Shown here piece after piece: positions 1 to 6,620 of a stretch of DNA of 20,926 bases (its first letter is position 1; each line of letters starts with the position of its first letter). The notes under the pieces are model-generated. The model saw nothing but the letters and a program-made list of their open reading frames with translations. It had not been told where the DNA came from and did not search any database. The stretch is taken from IMG/VR virus record IMGVR_UViG_3300047440_000485, positions 1-20,926 of that record, one strand, 5' to 3'. The position numbers and the translations under genes are program-made. The stretch is from a virus.

Positions 1-1614
1 CGTCTCCGACTCGACCGAGATGCGGTAGAACTTGTTGTCGCCTGGGGCTTTCAGGAACTGGATGGCCGCGTCCGCGCCCTGGGCGTCGGGGCTGTGCATG
101 ATGTTGCTGCGCTCGGCGATGGTCTGCGGCTGGAAGCGGTCGCAGATGATCTGGGCGCGGATTCTCTGGCCGCCCGCGACCCAGGCACCGATCTGCTGCT
201 GCTTGAACTGGAGCCGGTTGCCGCCGAACTGGGCCTTCAGTTGCTGCGCGCCCAGGGTTTCATCCGGGTTGGTCATGCCGCGCATGATGTCGCCGATGCC
301 CAGGACCTCGTAGAGGTTGCCCTTGATCACGTCGCGCTGCTGGGTGAGCTTCTCGATGACCCCGGCAATGATGTCGATGGGGACGAAGTCCATCTGGCCC
401 TTGAGCCCGCCCTTCTCGGCGAAGGCGGCCCAGTTGTCGACCGGGAGCATCTGGTTCTCCATGCCCTCCTGAAAGACCCGGCCGATGGGGGTGCTGTTCT
501 TGTCGTACACCCCGACCACCTTGCACGCCTTGGTCAGGTACTTGATCCGGGTCGTCAACTCGTCGATCTGGCCGTACTGGTCCTGCGCGAGCAGGAAGTC
601 GGCGCGGGGGATGAACTTGCTGGTGGTCAGGTTCGCCATCAGCGGCTGCGGGCACGGGAAGAAGCCCTTGAGCTTCAGCGGGTCCTGCTTGTAGTCGCAG
701 ATGATGTTGTAGCCCATGACGTGCCAGTAGGCGCACTTGGTCGTCTTGTCCCAGATTTCAAAGACCCCGGCTTTCTCCCAGGGGTCGTTGATGTGCCCCA
801 GGGCATCGGCCCGGGTCTTCTGCTTGGTGACCGGGATGTCCTTGCCGATCTTGTCGCCGAAGCGGGCGCAAAGCTCCTCGCGGTTCATGTAGACCCGCCG
901 CGCGCACCAGCGCACGTCCTGCCAGACCCTGGCCGGGCTCCACCAGAAGTCCTCCCAGTAGACGTAGTCGGCCGGCGCATCCTCGGAGGTGATCGCCTCG
1001 TAGGGCACGGGCTCGGCAAGCTGCTCGCCGGTCGTCGGATCGGTGACCGGGTCGGTCTGTGTTTCCTCAGTCTCCACCTCGTAGCGGTACCAGACCTGAC
1101 CCAGGCCGATGACGAGGTAGTCCGACACGGCCTGCCGGGTGATCTCGGGGTAGGTCGACTCGTCGTCGTCCTCGCAGTCGTTGTTGAGCATCCGCTGCAG
1201 GATGTTGGCCGCCACCCGGGAGACATCGTCCTCGCTGTCCTTGTGGGTGTTGCTCACGTCCACGTTGGGAGGCTTGGCGTACAGGCTCGACTTCAGCACC
1301 TCGATGTTCGACCAGAACAGGTTGAACTTGCTGTCGCTGTTGTCGAAGGCCGCGCCGTCGCGCTCGTCGAGGTACTTCTTCACCAGCTTCCTGGCGGTGG
1401 TGTGGAACTTCGACAACTCCTTCTTTGCAGCCTGAAGCTCCCGCTCCCAGCGCTCGGCCAGCTTTGCCGGGTCCTTGCCCTGGTCACGCTCGGGGATTAG
1501 CGACTGATCACCGGGCTTCTTGCCATCGTGGATGTCCTGATACTCCTTGCCATCCGATGGCATTGCGCTACCAGTAGTTGCGCCTGGAGGCTGTTGCGGC
1601 GGGTATGTAGCCAT
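1..1614 (-). CDS. Phage portal protein (3' end cut by window edge)
   Basis: This reading frame is open from the ATG at 1614 to the left edge, so at least 538 residues are present and the C-terminus is missing. Portal proteins form the dodecameric ring at the capsid vertex through which DNA is packaged and ejected. Visible support: an N-terminal acidic/basic region with the stretch LAERWERELQAAKKELSKF; a middle region with VWYRYEVETEE and WEDFWWSPARVW; and a helical region containing RDVIKGNLYEVLGIGDIMRG followed by ETLGAQQLKAQFGGNRL. That last region is the best match to podovirus/P22-like portal proteins as I know them. It lies directly downstream of the large terminase, as expected, and its start overlaps the terminase stop by one base (TGATG), suggesting translational coupling. 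The exact portal family is an inference from motif resemblance. Confidence 0.85.
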   Translation of the reverse strand, partial: MATYPPQQPPGATTGSAMPSDGKEYQDIHDGKKPGDQSLIPERDQGKDPAKLAERWERELQAAKKELSKFHTTARKLVKKYLDERDGAAFDNSDSKFNLFWSNIEVLKSSLYAKPPNVDVSNTHKDSEDDVSRVAANILQRMLNNDCEDDDESTYPEITRQAVSDYLVIGLGQVWYRYEVETEETQTDPVTDPTTGEQLAEPVPYEAITSEDAPADYVYWEDFWWSPARVWQDVRWCARRVYMNREELCARFGDKIGKDIPVTKQKTRADALGHINDPWEKAGVFEIWDKTTKCAYWHVMGYNIICDYKQDPLKLKGFFPCPQPLMANLTTSKFIPRADFLLAQDQYGQIDELTTRIKYLTKACKVVGVYDKNSTPIGRVFQEGMENQMLPVDNWAAFAEKGGLKGQMDFVPIDIIAGVIEKLTQQRDVIKGNLYEVLGIGDIMRGMTNPDETLGAQQLKAQFGGNRLQFKQQQIGAWVAGGQRIRAQIICDRFQPQTIAERSNIMHSPDAQGADAAIQFLKAPGDNKFYRISVESET

Positions 1615-2975
1615 CAGAGTCGTCCTTGGTTCGCCGAGGGCCCGACAGTCTCGTGGAGCATCTCCAGGGTGAAGGAGTGACTGAGCGGCGGCACGATTAT
1701 GGTCTTCTCGGGCGGCGGGGGCTCGATCACCACCAGCTTGGCCGCGCCCTCCATGTACGCATCGGCCGGGTGGCTCGACCAGTCATGCTCGGGCTCGCTG
1801 CTGAACGTCTTCGTCTCGTCGTCGTACTTGAAGTGGTAGGCCCTGAGGGCCATCAGCAGGGGCTTGCAGGCCTCGTTGTTGGCGATCCTGACCCGGCGCA
1901 GCATCAGCCGCCCCGCGTTGATGCTGTCGGCCTTCTTCCGCTGCTCGTTTACACGCACGTCGCAGCCGGCCCAGGGCCGGTCGGCCAGGAACGTCTCGAC
2001 CACCGAGCGCTTGGACGCGAAGCTCCTGGCCTTGGCGTCGTGCGGCAGCACCAGCACATCGGCGCGCGGCTGCTTCTGTAGCCTGGGTATCCACTCCTCG
2101 GCATCCATGCCGCTGCCATCGTCGTAGTGGAAGATTTCAAAGCCGCCGCGCATGCGCTTCCACCAGACGAACGCCGCCTTGTCGCGGTAGCCGATGTCGG
2201 AGGTGACCCAGACCTCGTCGTTGGGCCCGCCCGCCTCGACCATGCAGATGCGGCCCTGCTTCTCCATCTGCTCGACGTAGCGGCCGAAGATCGCGCCCAC
2301 GTTCGCGGCACTGAAGTCGCAGTCGTACTCCTGGCGATATAGCTCGTCGGGCATCTCGCGCCGCTCGTCCTCCAGCACGCCCAGGGGGATGTGCTGCGTC
2401 TCGGTCACGCCCAGGTGCGAGTGGTACCAGTGGTCGCTGGTCTTCGCCAACTGGATCAGGTCGTAGAAGTGGTTGTAGCCCCGGGGTGTAGAGATGTGCG
2501 CGGCCCAGCCGCCGTTGGCCGCGAGCATGGGGCGGAACATGCTCCAGGCGCGGGGGTCCGACAGCGCCGCCTCGCTCATGGCGATGCCGAACGGGTTGGA
2601 GCCCACGAGGCTGTCGTAGTAGTCCGAGCCTACAAGCTGCCAGATGCTGCCGCACCTGAACGTGATCTTCATCTCGGTCTTGTTGGTGTCCTCGCGCAGG
2701 TGCTTCGGGAAGACTTGGTCGAGGGTCTTCCTGCCCTGGTTGTCGAACCCGTCCCAGACCACCTTGCGAGCATGCTTGTGCGTGGGCAGCATGTGGAAGT
2801 ACATGCCCGGGCGCTCGTGCAGCATCTTGGCGGTCTGGTGCAGCATGGTGAGGTCCTTGCCGAACCGCCTGGGCCAGCACACGGCCGCACGCAGGCCGCC
2901 GTGGTCGAAGTAGCGCATCAGCGCCTTCTGCGGCGGCCGACCGACGAACCCGTTGGGCAGGACGATCTCAGCCAA
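1614..2975 (-). CDS. terL: Terminase large subunit (packaging ATPase/nuclease)
   Basis: The 453-residue protein is the motor that pumps DNA into the prohead and cuts the concatemer. The N-terminus (VLPNGFVGRPPQKAL) resembles the LPNG-x-x-PRPYQ opening of one podovirus terminase family. A Walker A-like motif PRRFGKD lies at about residues 35-41. A Walker B-like segment FGIAMSEAA has its catalytic Glu near residue 135, followed by a coupling-type STPRG near 162-166. The C-terminal RNase H-fold nuclease shows an acidic residue in VTSDIGYRDKAAF (about D260) and a late DWSSHPADAYMEGA motif typical of the last catalytic aspartate. The start is a TTG at 2975; I chose it because the family-typical LPNG opening lies only five residues in and no upstream ATG keeps the frame sensible. 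It overlaps the preceding microprotein by 8 bases. Confidence 0.93.
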   Translation of the reverse strand: MAEIVLPNGFVGRPPQKALMRYFDHGGLRAAVCWPRRFGKDLTMLHQTAKMLHERPGMYFHMLPTHKHARKVVWDGFDNQGRKTLDQVFPKHLREDTNKTEMKITFRCGSIWQLVGSDYYDSLVGSNPFGIAMSEAALSDPRAWSMFRPMLAANGGWAAHISTPRGYNHFYDLIQLAKTSDHWYHSHLGVTETQHIPLGVLEDERREMPDELYRQEYDCDFSAANVGAIFGRYVEQMEKQGRICMVEAGGPNDEVWVTSDIGYRDKAAFVWWKRMRGGFEIFHYDDGSGMDAEEWIPRLQKQPRADVLVLPHDAKARSFASKRSVVETFLADRPWAGCDVRVNEQRKKADSINAGRLMLRRVRIANNEACKPLLMALRAYHFKYDDETKTFSSEPEHDWSSHPADAYMEGAAKLVVIEPPPPEKTIIVPPLSHSFTLEMLHETVGPSANQGRL

Positions 2976-3072
2976 GGCTCGGTCCGCCCATCCAGTACCA
3001 CAGGACCCAGGCCATCGTGACCCCGCCAGTGATGAAGCCCAGGGATGCAGCGAGGATGATCCAGCCGGTCAT
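2968..3072 (-). CDS. Single-pass membrane microprotein, 34 aa (third of three)
   Basis: The frame encodes 34 residues dominated by one hydrophobic segment (WIILAASLGFITGGV, then MAWVLWYW), so it should span the membrane once. It starts one base after the stop of the upstream microprotein and its stop lies within the first codons of the large terminase gene, so it is wedged into the packaging operon by coupling. No family is recognised. Small hydrophobic proteins at such sites could be holin-like, assembly factors or superinfection-exclusion factors; the sequence alone does not decide. It is supported by packing, overlap and composition, not by homology. Confidence 0.5.
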   Translation of the reverse strand: MTGWIILAASLGFITGGVTMAWVLWYWMGGPSLG

Positions 3073-3073
3073 G

Positions 3074-3178
3074 TCAGCCACGGTGCTTGGCCCTCCAGAT
3101 CAGCCAGCGGTCGGCAGCGATGCCGGCGATGAAGGCGACGACGAAGTCCAGGCCGTAGGACCACCAGGGGTCGTGCAT
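3074..3178 (-). CDS. Single-pass membrane microprotein, 34 aa (second of three)
   Basis: The ATG at 3178 overlaps the stop of the upstream microprotein by one base (TGATG). The product begins with an aromatic, slightly polar stretch (MHDPWWSYG), continues through a hydrophobic helix (LDFVVAFIAGIAAD) and ends in a basic tail (IWRAKHRG). That predicts a single transmembrane helix with the positive tail in the cytoplasm. I recognise no family. A longer frame reaches upstream, but the coupled start and the membrane-protein logic favour the short form. Confidence 0.5.
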   Translation of the reverse strand: MHDPWWSYGLDFVVAFIAGIAADRWLIWRAKHRG

Positions 3179-3264
3179 CACAGCCATCCCTCGCCTGCCG
3201 ACCAGCCGAACAGGGCGAAGATGCACAGCAGCAGCAGGATGAACATCAGCCGCCACTTGCTCAT
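3178..3264 (-). CDS. Membrane microprotein, 28 aa (first of three)
   Basis: A 28-residue frame starts with a short basic N-terminus (MSKWR) followed by a strongly hydrophobic run (LMFILLLLCIFALFGW). It is either a one-helix membrane peptide or a short signal-anchor. It begins 16 bases after the methyltransferase stop and ends by TGATG overlap with the next microprotein. No strong Shine-Dalgarno sequence is visible ahead of it, so the call rests on its composition and its place in an overlapping gene chain. Confidence 0.45.
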   Translation of the reverse strand: MSKWRLMFILLLLCIFALFGWSAGEGWL

Positions 3265-3280
3265 GTTTCGTCGCTGGTAG

Positions 3281-4009
3281 TTATGGCGGGCCGCCGACCC
3301 ACAGCCCAGGCGTGGCCTCGCCAGCGTCCAGCACCTCGGCCACATGCTCGCCGATCAGGCCGGCAGGCAGCCTGTGCCACTGCACGCCGTGGTCCTGGCG
3401 TGCGAGCCCGGCATCGTCGAGCGCCCCGCTGTCCAGGCCCCGGTACTGCACGGCGTCGTTGAAACGCTCCGAGGTGTCGCACACGTCCAGCACCAGCAGT
3501 GTGCCCCGAGGCTTCAGGTACGACCGCGCCACGGCCAGCATCGCCGGCACGCTGTAGGCGTGGTGCAGGCTGTAGCCCAGGACGACGAGGTCCTGGCGTG
3601 GCAGCCGCGCCGCGAGGTCGGGGTCCTGCATGTCGGCCTGGATCAGCAGGCCCTGGCACAGGCAGCGCACTAGCTGCGCCTTCGATGCGTTGACCAGGGT
3701 GAAGCACAGGTCACGCCGCTGGGCCTGCCAGTACGCCTCCATGCCGCCGACGCCGCAGCCCAGGGACAGCACACGAGCGCCCAGCGGGACGTTTACACGC
3801 TGCAGCACCCTCAGGCTGTGCCGATGCTCGTCGCCCTGGGCGAGCATGAACAACTGGAAGATCGTCTGCCCACGCTCCAGCAGCCAGTCGGTGACCGAGG
3901 CAACGCGGGCGTCGTCGCTGTAGAGCGGATGGCCCTCTGGCGGCCAATTACCAGAGACGTAATGCGATGGCTCGACATCGTGGCCGTTGACCTCAACCCT
4001 GGGCTCCAT
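3281..4009 (-). CDS. Class I SAM-dependent methyltransferase
   Basis: A 242-residue protein has the Rossmann-type SAM-binding motif I VLSLGCGVGG (residues about 80-89). An acidic residue in IQADMQDPDL (about D126) follows, then the motif IV-like LVVLGYSLHHAY (141-152), and the post-motif KPRGTLLVLDV (166-176). This pattern resembles the UbiE/Methyltransf_11-type fold, which acts on small molecules or proteins. I see no DPPY/NPPY or PC motif of DNA methyltransferases, so DNA modification is not indicated. The substrate is unknown. I start it at the ATG at 4009, just downstream of the small terminase stop, because upstream residues in the same frame overlap that gene and look like shadow sequence. 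It sits between the small and large terminase genes, an unusual place for an enzyme gene. Confidence 0.8.
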   Translation of the reverse strand: MEPRVEVNGHDVEPSHYVSGNWPPEGHPLYSDDARVASVTDWLLERGQTIFQLFMLAQGDEHRHSLRVLQRVNVPLGARVLSLGCGVGGMEAYWQAQRRDLCFTLVNASKAQLVRCLCQGLLIQADMQDPDLAARLPRQDLVVLGYSLHHAYSVPAMLAVARSYLKPRGTLLVLDVCDTSERFNDAVQYRGLDSGALDDAGLARQDHGVQWHRLPAGLIGEHVAEVLDAGEATPGLWVGGPP

Positions 4010-4014
4010 GAGCG

Positions 4015-4389
4015 CTACGCCTCTTTCCTGATGACCACGGTCAGCGGGCCGCCGCCCTCGCCGACGACCTCGGAGCGGTTGAGCTTGGGCGCTGCGAATT
4101 CGGCAAGCTGGGCCAGCAGCCGGGCTGCACCAGCCGGGTCGGGAGGCCGCCCAGGCACCGTCTTGCCGCCGACCTTGCGGTTGCGCGAGCCCTCGGCCGT
4201 CTGCTTGAGCCACAGGGCGACGTTCTCGCGGTTGTCGTCGAGCAGCGCCTGAACGGTGTCCCTGAACGCGACCGTCGACTTGTTGGGCACGCCAGCCTTG
4301 CGCCCAGGGCCGCCTGCACCACCGGGCTGGAAGCGCCCTTTGGTGCTGGTTTGTTTTTCGGGCTCACCGGGCGTCGAGGGGTTTGACAT
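4015..4389 (-). CDS. terS: Probable terminase small subunit
   Basis: The 124-residue product opens with a Gly-rich segment TKGRFQPGGAGGPGRKAGVP followed by NKSTVAFRDTVQALLDDN, and closes with FAAPKLNRSEVVGEGGGPL. This resembles phage proteins that have a GRPKG-x-x-NK opening and an APKL-x-R-x-E-x-x-G ending and are usually encoded just ahead of the large terminase. Such proteins recognise packaging sites and load the motor. It is the first gene of the leftward operon and directly faces the repeat-bearing divergent region. The family assignment is by motif resemblance and position only; a DUF5681-like DNA-binding protein is the main alternative. Confidence 0.6.
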   Translation of the reverse strand: MSNPSTPGEPEKQTSTKGRFQPGGAGGPGRKAGVPNKSTVAFRDTVQALLDDNRENVALWLKQTAEGSRNRKVGGKTVPGRPPDPAGAARLLAQLAEFAAPKLNRSEVVGEGGGPLTVVIRKEA

Positions 4390-4432
4390 GGCCGCGAATG
4401 TACAGCCAATCGCCCGCGCCGCGAAATCGGCC

Positions 4433-4639
4433 GAACAGCCCCCGAACAGCCTGAACAGCCCGAACAGCCTGTCCGCCTATACGCGGGTCGCGTTTCGCGC
4501 GCACGCGCGCAGCCGCCCCACAATCCCTTCTTCTCCCTTGTATGGGAGACGACAGGCTGTCCTAAGCTGTTCTACCGGGCGTAGCGGCCTCCGGCCAGGG
4601 CTGTCCCAGGCTGTCCTGCAGGACTGTCCTTGGCTGTTC
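4433..4639. repeat. Two-armed oriented repeat array (GGCTGTTC / GGCTGTCC)
   Basis: The left arm has GAACAGCC at 4433-4440, 4444-4451, 4453-4460 and 4462-4469, with a weaker relative (GTACAGCC) at 4400-4407. The right arm carries the opposite orientation: GGCTGTCC at 4555-4562, 4599-4606 and 4609-4616, with variants AGCTGTTC at 4565-4572, GACTGTCC at 4622-4629 and GGCTGTTC at 4632-4639. Neighbouring copies are mostly 9-13 bp apart, close to one helical turn, so bound proteins would sit on one face of the DNA. Each arm reads GGCTGTYC toward the operon it faces. Such an array suits an iteron-type origin or a cooperative operator; which one is not shown. Confidence 0.8.
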
Positions 4640-4671
4640 CGGCACTATTTCACGCCGACCCAGACAAACGG

Positions 4672-4700
4672 TAGCCTGGGGCTTCAAAAGTCTCTAGAAT
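4672..4700 (+). promoter_or_regulatory. Possible early promoter with AGCC-N3-GGCT palindrome
   Basis: TAGAAT at 4695-4700 is a good -10 box, and the palindrome AGCCTGGGGCT at 4673-4683 lies where the -35/spacer would be. No good -35 hexamer is present at 17-18 bp, so it may need an activator. A consensus -35 TTGACA at 4708-4713 further down has no matching -10 before the start codon. Confidence 0.35.
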
Positions 4701-4735
4701 CCAAGCTTGACAGACACCACAAGCGGAGCTTCCAG

Positions 4736-5098
4736 ATGACCACCCAGACCCAGACCCAGGCAGCGTTCGTCGGCCCCCTGCCCCAGGCCAAGAAGGGCCG
4801 CCCGGCCAAGTACGCCAACGCCGCCGAGCGCCAGCGCGCATGGCGTGCCGCCAACACCGTCAAGACCCTGTCGCTCGACGGCAAGGTCGGCCCGACCATC
4901 GCCCGCCTCGCCGAGCAGTTCGACTGCACCGAGACGCATGTCGTCAACAACCTGCTGCGCTTCGCGCTCGCCAACCGCAACTGGAACACCCTGGGCATCG
5001 GCGGCTGGGACAAGGACGACAAGCGCTTCGCCAACGGCAAGCGCCCGGCCCCGGTGGTCGACATGAGCGCCCTCGACGCCGAATTCCCCCTCGTTTAA
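4736..5098 (+). CDS. Probable DNA-binding protein, first early gene
   Basis: A 120-residue protein carries the basic motif GRPAKYANAAERQRAWRA (residues 21-38), a signature seen at the N-terminus of many small phage and plasmid DNA-binding proteins. A ribbon-helix-helix-like stretch follows: KTLSLDG, then PTIARLAEQFDCTETHVVNN (about 43-72). It is the first gene of the early operon and is preceded by a Shine-Dalgarno GGAG at 4725-4728. The adjacent repeat array makes it the obvious candidate to bind there and set the early/late balance, but that is inference. The stop lies inside a GTTTAAAC octamer (5093-5100). Confidence 0.65.
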   Translation: MTTQTQTQAAFVGPLPQAKKGRPAKYANAAERQRAWRAANTVKTLSLDGKVGPTIARLAEQFDCTETHVVNNLLRFALANRNWNTLGIGGWDKDDKRFANGKRPAPVVDMSALDAEFPLV

Positions 5099-5116
5099 AC
5101 CTCAAGGACCACCCCC

Positions 5117-5434
5117 ATGAACACCGCCCAGCAACGCGCCCTAGAGGCCTTCAAGGCCTTCATGCAGACCCAGGTCAGCAAGAACCCCGAGTACAAGGAC
5201 ACCGTCAGCGTCGAGGTCGAGCAGAGCGACTACGGCATCACCTGGGTGACCGCCAGGACCGACATGACCGGCCTGCCCGAGGGCAACATGCTGCGCTACG
5301 TCGCCGCCCAGTACTGGTTCGTCAAGGTCGGCAAGCGCGGCGGCCTGGAGGTCAGGATGGCCCCCCGCTGCTACGACCAGTTCATCGGCCGCCGCGCCTT
5401 CGGCATGCGGTTCAGCCACACCGCCAGCAAGTAA
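5117..5434 (+). CDS. Unrecognised early protein, 105 aa
   Basis: The frame starts at an ATG preceded by AAGGA, in the leader CAAGGACCACC that also precedes the gene at 8031. The protein has an amphipathic N-terminal helix (QQRALEAFKAFMQTQV), alternating beta-like segments (TVSVEVEQSDYGITWVTART) and a basic C-terminus. No catalytic or metal motif is visible and I do not recognise a family. Strong G/C third-position use and tight packing with its neighbours support it as a real gene. Confidence 0.75.
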   Translation: MNTAQQRALEAFKAFMQTQVSKNPEYKDTVSVEVEQSDYGITWVTARTDMTGLPEGNMLRYVAAQYWFVKVGKRGGLEVRMAPRCYDQFIGRRAFGMRFSHTASK

Positions 5435-5442
5435 CCTCACCA

Positions 5443-5455
5443 CCCTGGAGCTACA
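5443..5455 (+). promoter_or_regulatory. Repeated ribosome-binding leader CCCTGGAGCTACA
   Basis: CCCTGGAGCTACA precedes the genes starting at 5458, 5989 (5974-5986) and 7239 (7227-7239). It contains GGAG at ribosome-binding distance. The identity extends beyond the Shine-Dalgarno core, so the copies were probably duplicated with or recruited to each gene. Confidence 0.65.
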
Positions 5456-5457
5456 CC

Positions 5458-5820
5458 ATGACCATCCCCGCCTGGACCTTCGACAACACCTCGATGATCG
5501 TCGTCGTCGGCCACAACCCCGAGGCCGCCGACATCACCAACCCGACCGGCGCGATCCACGGCGTCCTCAACTTCGTCCGCGCCTCCAACGCCCACGGCGA
5601 CACCCGCGAGCTTGCCGTGACCTCGGGCTCGCTCGATCCGATGCTGGCGGCCATGTCCCTGGCCGACCGCCTGAACCGCCGCATGAGCCTGGGCAAGCTC
5701 CCGGTGGGCTTCGACCTCTGGCCTGCCGGCCGCCCGGTCTACGGCAGCGATGCCTACGTCGAGTACGGCCAGGACGACGACATCGCCCTGGAGGCCCGCG
5801 AGGCCCAGGACGAAGCCTGA
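5458..5820 (+). CDS. Unrecognised early protein, 120 aa
   Basis: The start ATG at 5458 follows the repeated CCCTGGAGCTACA leader. The protein begins with a hydrophobic beta-like segment (MIVVVGHNPEAADI), has a central helix (DPMLAAMSLADRLNRRMSLG) and ends in a strongly acidic tail (YGQDDDIALEAREAQDEA). Acidic tails are common in small phage proteins that bind host factors or mimic DNA, but nothing here proves that role. No family is recognised. Confidence 0.75.
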   Translation: MTIPAWTFDNTSMIVVVGHNPEAADITNPTGAIHGVLNFVRASNAHGDTRELAVTSGSLDPMLAAMSLADRLNRRMSLGKLPVGFDLWPAGRPVYGSDAYVEYGQDDDIALEAREAQDEA

Positions 5821-5827
5821 GCCTGCC

Positions 5828-5992
5828 ATGCGCTACGACCAGCCGATGTCCCAGTTCGTCCTGTCCGGCGTGCCCCAGGCCGCCGGCCGGGTCCGCCCGA
5901 CCCTGTTCCTGCGCCTGCCGATGGCCTTCGGCCAGTGCCGCTGGATCACCCTCCGCACCTTCCCCACCATCAACCCTGGAGCTACAGCATGA
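5828..5992 (+). CDS. Small unrecognised protein, 54 aa
   Basis: The frame starts at an ATG 7 bases after the previous stop and ends by an ATGA overlap with the next gene, consistent with translational coupling. The product is basic and moderately hydrophobic (FVLSGVPQAAGRVRP, then LFLRLPMAFG). No clear Shine-Dalgarno sequence precedes it and the 3' part covers the leader of the next gene, so it could be a chance frame. Confidence 0.45.
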   Translation: MRYDQPMSQFVLSGVPQAAGRVRPTLFLRLPMAFGQCRWITLRTFPTINPGATA

Positions 5993-6396
5993 AGACCCTG
6001 CAAGTGATCTGGAACGGCCAGGAGGTCGGCACCCGCAAGTCCGACCGCCCCTACACCTGGGCGCTCGTCGCCCATACGTTCCGCGAGGCCGACTACCGCG
6101 AGCGGATGGCGAAGGCCAAGTACCACCACCTGACCGCCGCCTACCTCGACGAGACGTGCGCCATGAAGCACAAGCCCAGCGTCATCTCGTACCACGGCAG
6201 CGCCGAGCTTGCCCACGCGGCGGCCGGTGCCAAGCGCCTCGACCACCTGTGCTGCTCGATCTCGGTCGTGCCCGTTCAGGTCAAGGCCGCCAAGCCCCGC
6301 AAGAGCAAGCTGGCACCGCTCGCCGAGCGGCTGCAGGACGAGGGCATGTACACCAACCAGTTGACCACCAAGGCCGATCCCTCGGTCGTCGGCTGA
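5989..6396 (+). CDS. Unrecognised early protein, 135 aa
   Basis: The start ATG at 5989 follows the second CCCTGGAGCTACA leader. The protein is mixed alpha/beta, with YTWALVAHTFREADYRERM near the N-terminus and a histidine- and cysteine-containing middle (YHHLTAAYLDETCAMKHK, then LDHLCCS). The C-terminal part is basic (VKAAKPRKSKLAPLAERL). The Cys/His residues do not form a recognisable zinc pattern. No family is recognised; gene status rests on codon bias and spacing. Confidence 0.75.
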   Translation: MKTLQVIWNGQEVGTRKSDRPYTWALVAHTFREADYRERMAKAKYHHLTAAYLDETCAMKHKPSVISYHGSAELAHAAAGAKRLDHLCCSISVVPVQVKAAKPRKSKLAPLAERLQDEGMYTNQLTTKADPSVVG

Positions 6397-6401
6397 CCCC
6401 A

Positions 6402-6418
6402 TTTCGTTACGGAGAATT
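6402..6418 (+). promoter_or_regulatory. 17-bp repeated leader element, copy 1
   Basis: TTTCGTTACGGAGAATT lies immediately ahead of the ATG at 6421, with GGAG at ribosome-binding distance. It is identical to copy 2 at 7722-7738 and close to the GGGAGATT form at 9915, 12736 and 20834. Confidence 0.75.
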
Positions 6419-6420
6419 GC

Positions 6421-6567
6421 ATGTTCACCCTCCTCGTACTCCTGGGCTTCCTCGCGGCCATGCTGCTCCTCTGCTACCTGTCGGTCGACACCACGCCCGA
6501 CCCGTGGGCGAACCCGAGCCCCGAGGAGAGCAAGCGCCGCATGACGGCCTACGCCGAGGGGGATTGA
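6421..6567 (+). CDS. Single-pass membrane protein, 48 aa
   Basis: The product opens with a long hydrophobic helix (FTLLVLLGFLAAMLLLCYL) and continues into a short polar, proline-rich tail ending EESKRRMTAYAEGD. It is predicted to be a one-helix inner-membrane protein. Its start is set by the 17-bp leader element two bases upstream. Its stop codon is embedded in the -35 box of the next promoter. Function unknown; its size and layout would fit an envelope or host-takeover peptide. Confidence 0.7.
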   Translation: MFTLLVLLGFLAAMLLLCYLSVDTTPDPWANPSPEESKRRMTAYAEGD

Positions 6568-6593
6568 CAGCCCCAGGCTGCAGCCCCCAGAAT
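6564..6593 (+). promoter_or_regulatory. Sigma70-like promoter, 18-bp spacer, palindromic spacer
   Basis: A consensus -35 TTGACA (6564-6569) and a -10-like CAGAAT (6588-6593) are 18 bp apart. The spacer begins with CAGCCCCAGGCTG, a 13-bp palindrome whose core is AGCC-N3-GGCT (6569-6579), a plausible operator. It faces the gene at 6621. Confidence 0.65.
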
Positions 6594-6620
6594 CGCCACC
6601 CCAACCAGAGCATCACCACC

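Larger units (their letters stand above)
4390..4735. promoter_or_regulatory. Divergent control region between late and early operons
   Basis: This 346-bp stretch lacks a convincing gene and separates the leftward packaging operon from the rightward early operon. It holds two arms of an oriented repeat (see the repeat entry), an alternating G/C tract around 4488-4512, a small inverted repeat CTCCC-N6-GGGAG at 4533-4548, the palindrome GTCCTGCAGGAC at 4613-4624, and a possible -10 TAGAAT at 4695-4700 facing the early genes. No clean -35/-10 pair is visible for the leftward operon. By position it should carry the early/late promoters and possibly a replication origin; those roles are inferred. 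Confidence 0.65.

Noticed and set aside
94-1500. Long rightward open frame (468 codons) opposite the portal gene
   Set aside because: It is antisense to a coherent portal protein. Its Val/Leu/Asp-rich composition is what high-GC codon bias creates on the opposite strand, and it has no recognisable motif.
4488-4512. Alternating G/C tract as a Z-DNA regulatory element
   Set aside because: Short GCGCGC-type runs are expected in such GC-rich DNA; nothing beyond position makes it special.
4433-4639. GAACAGCC/GGCTGTTC array read as LexA (SOS) boxes
   Set aside because: Proteobacterial LexA boxes need CTGT followed by ACAG at fixed spacing. Here the local order is ACAG-N-CTGT and the copies are direct repeats within each arm.
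4708-4713. Consensus -35 TTGACA just ahead of the first early gene
   Set aside because: No -10-like hexamer occurs at 16-19 bp; that spacing falls on the start codon itself, so it is unlikely to drive this gene.
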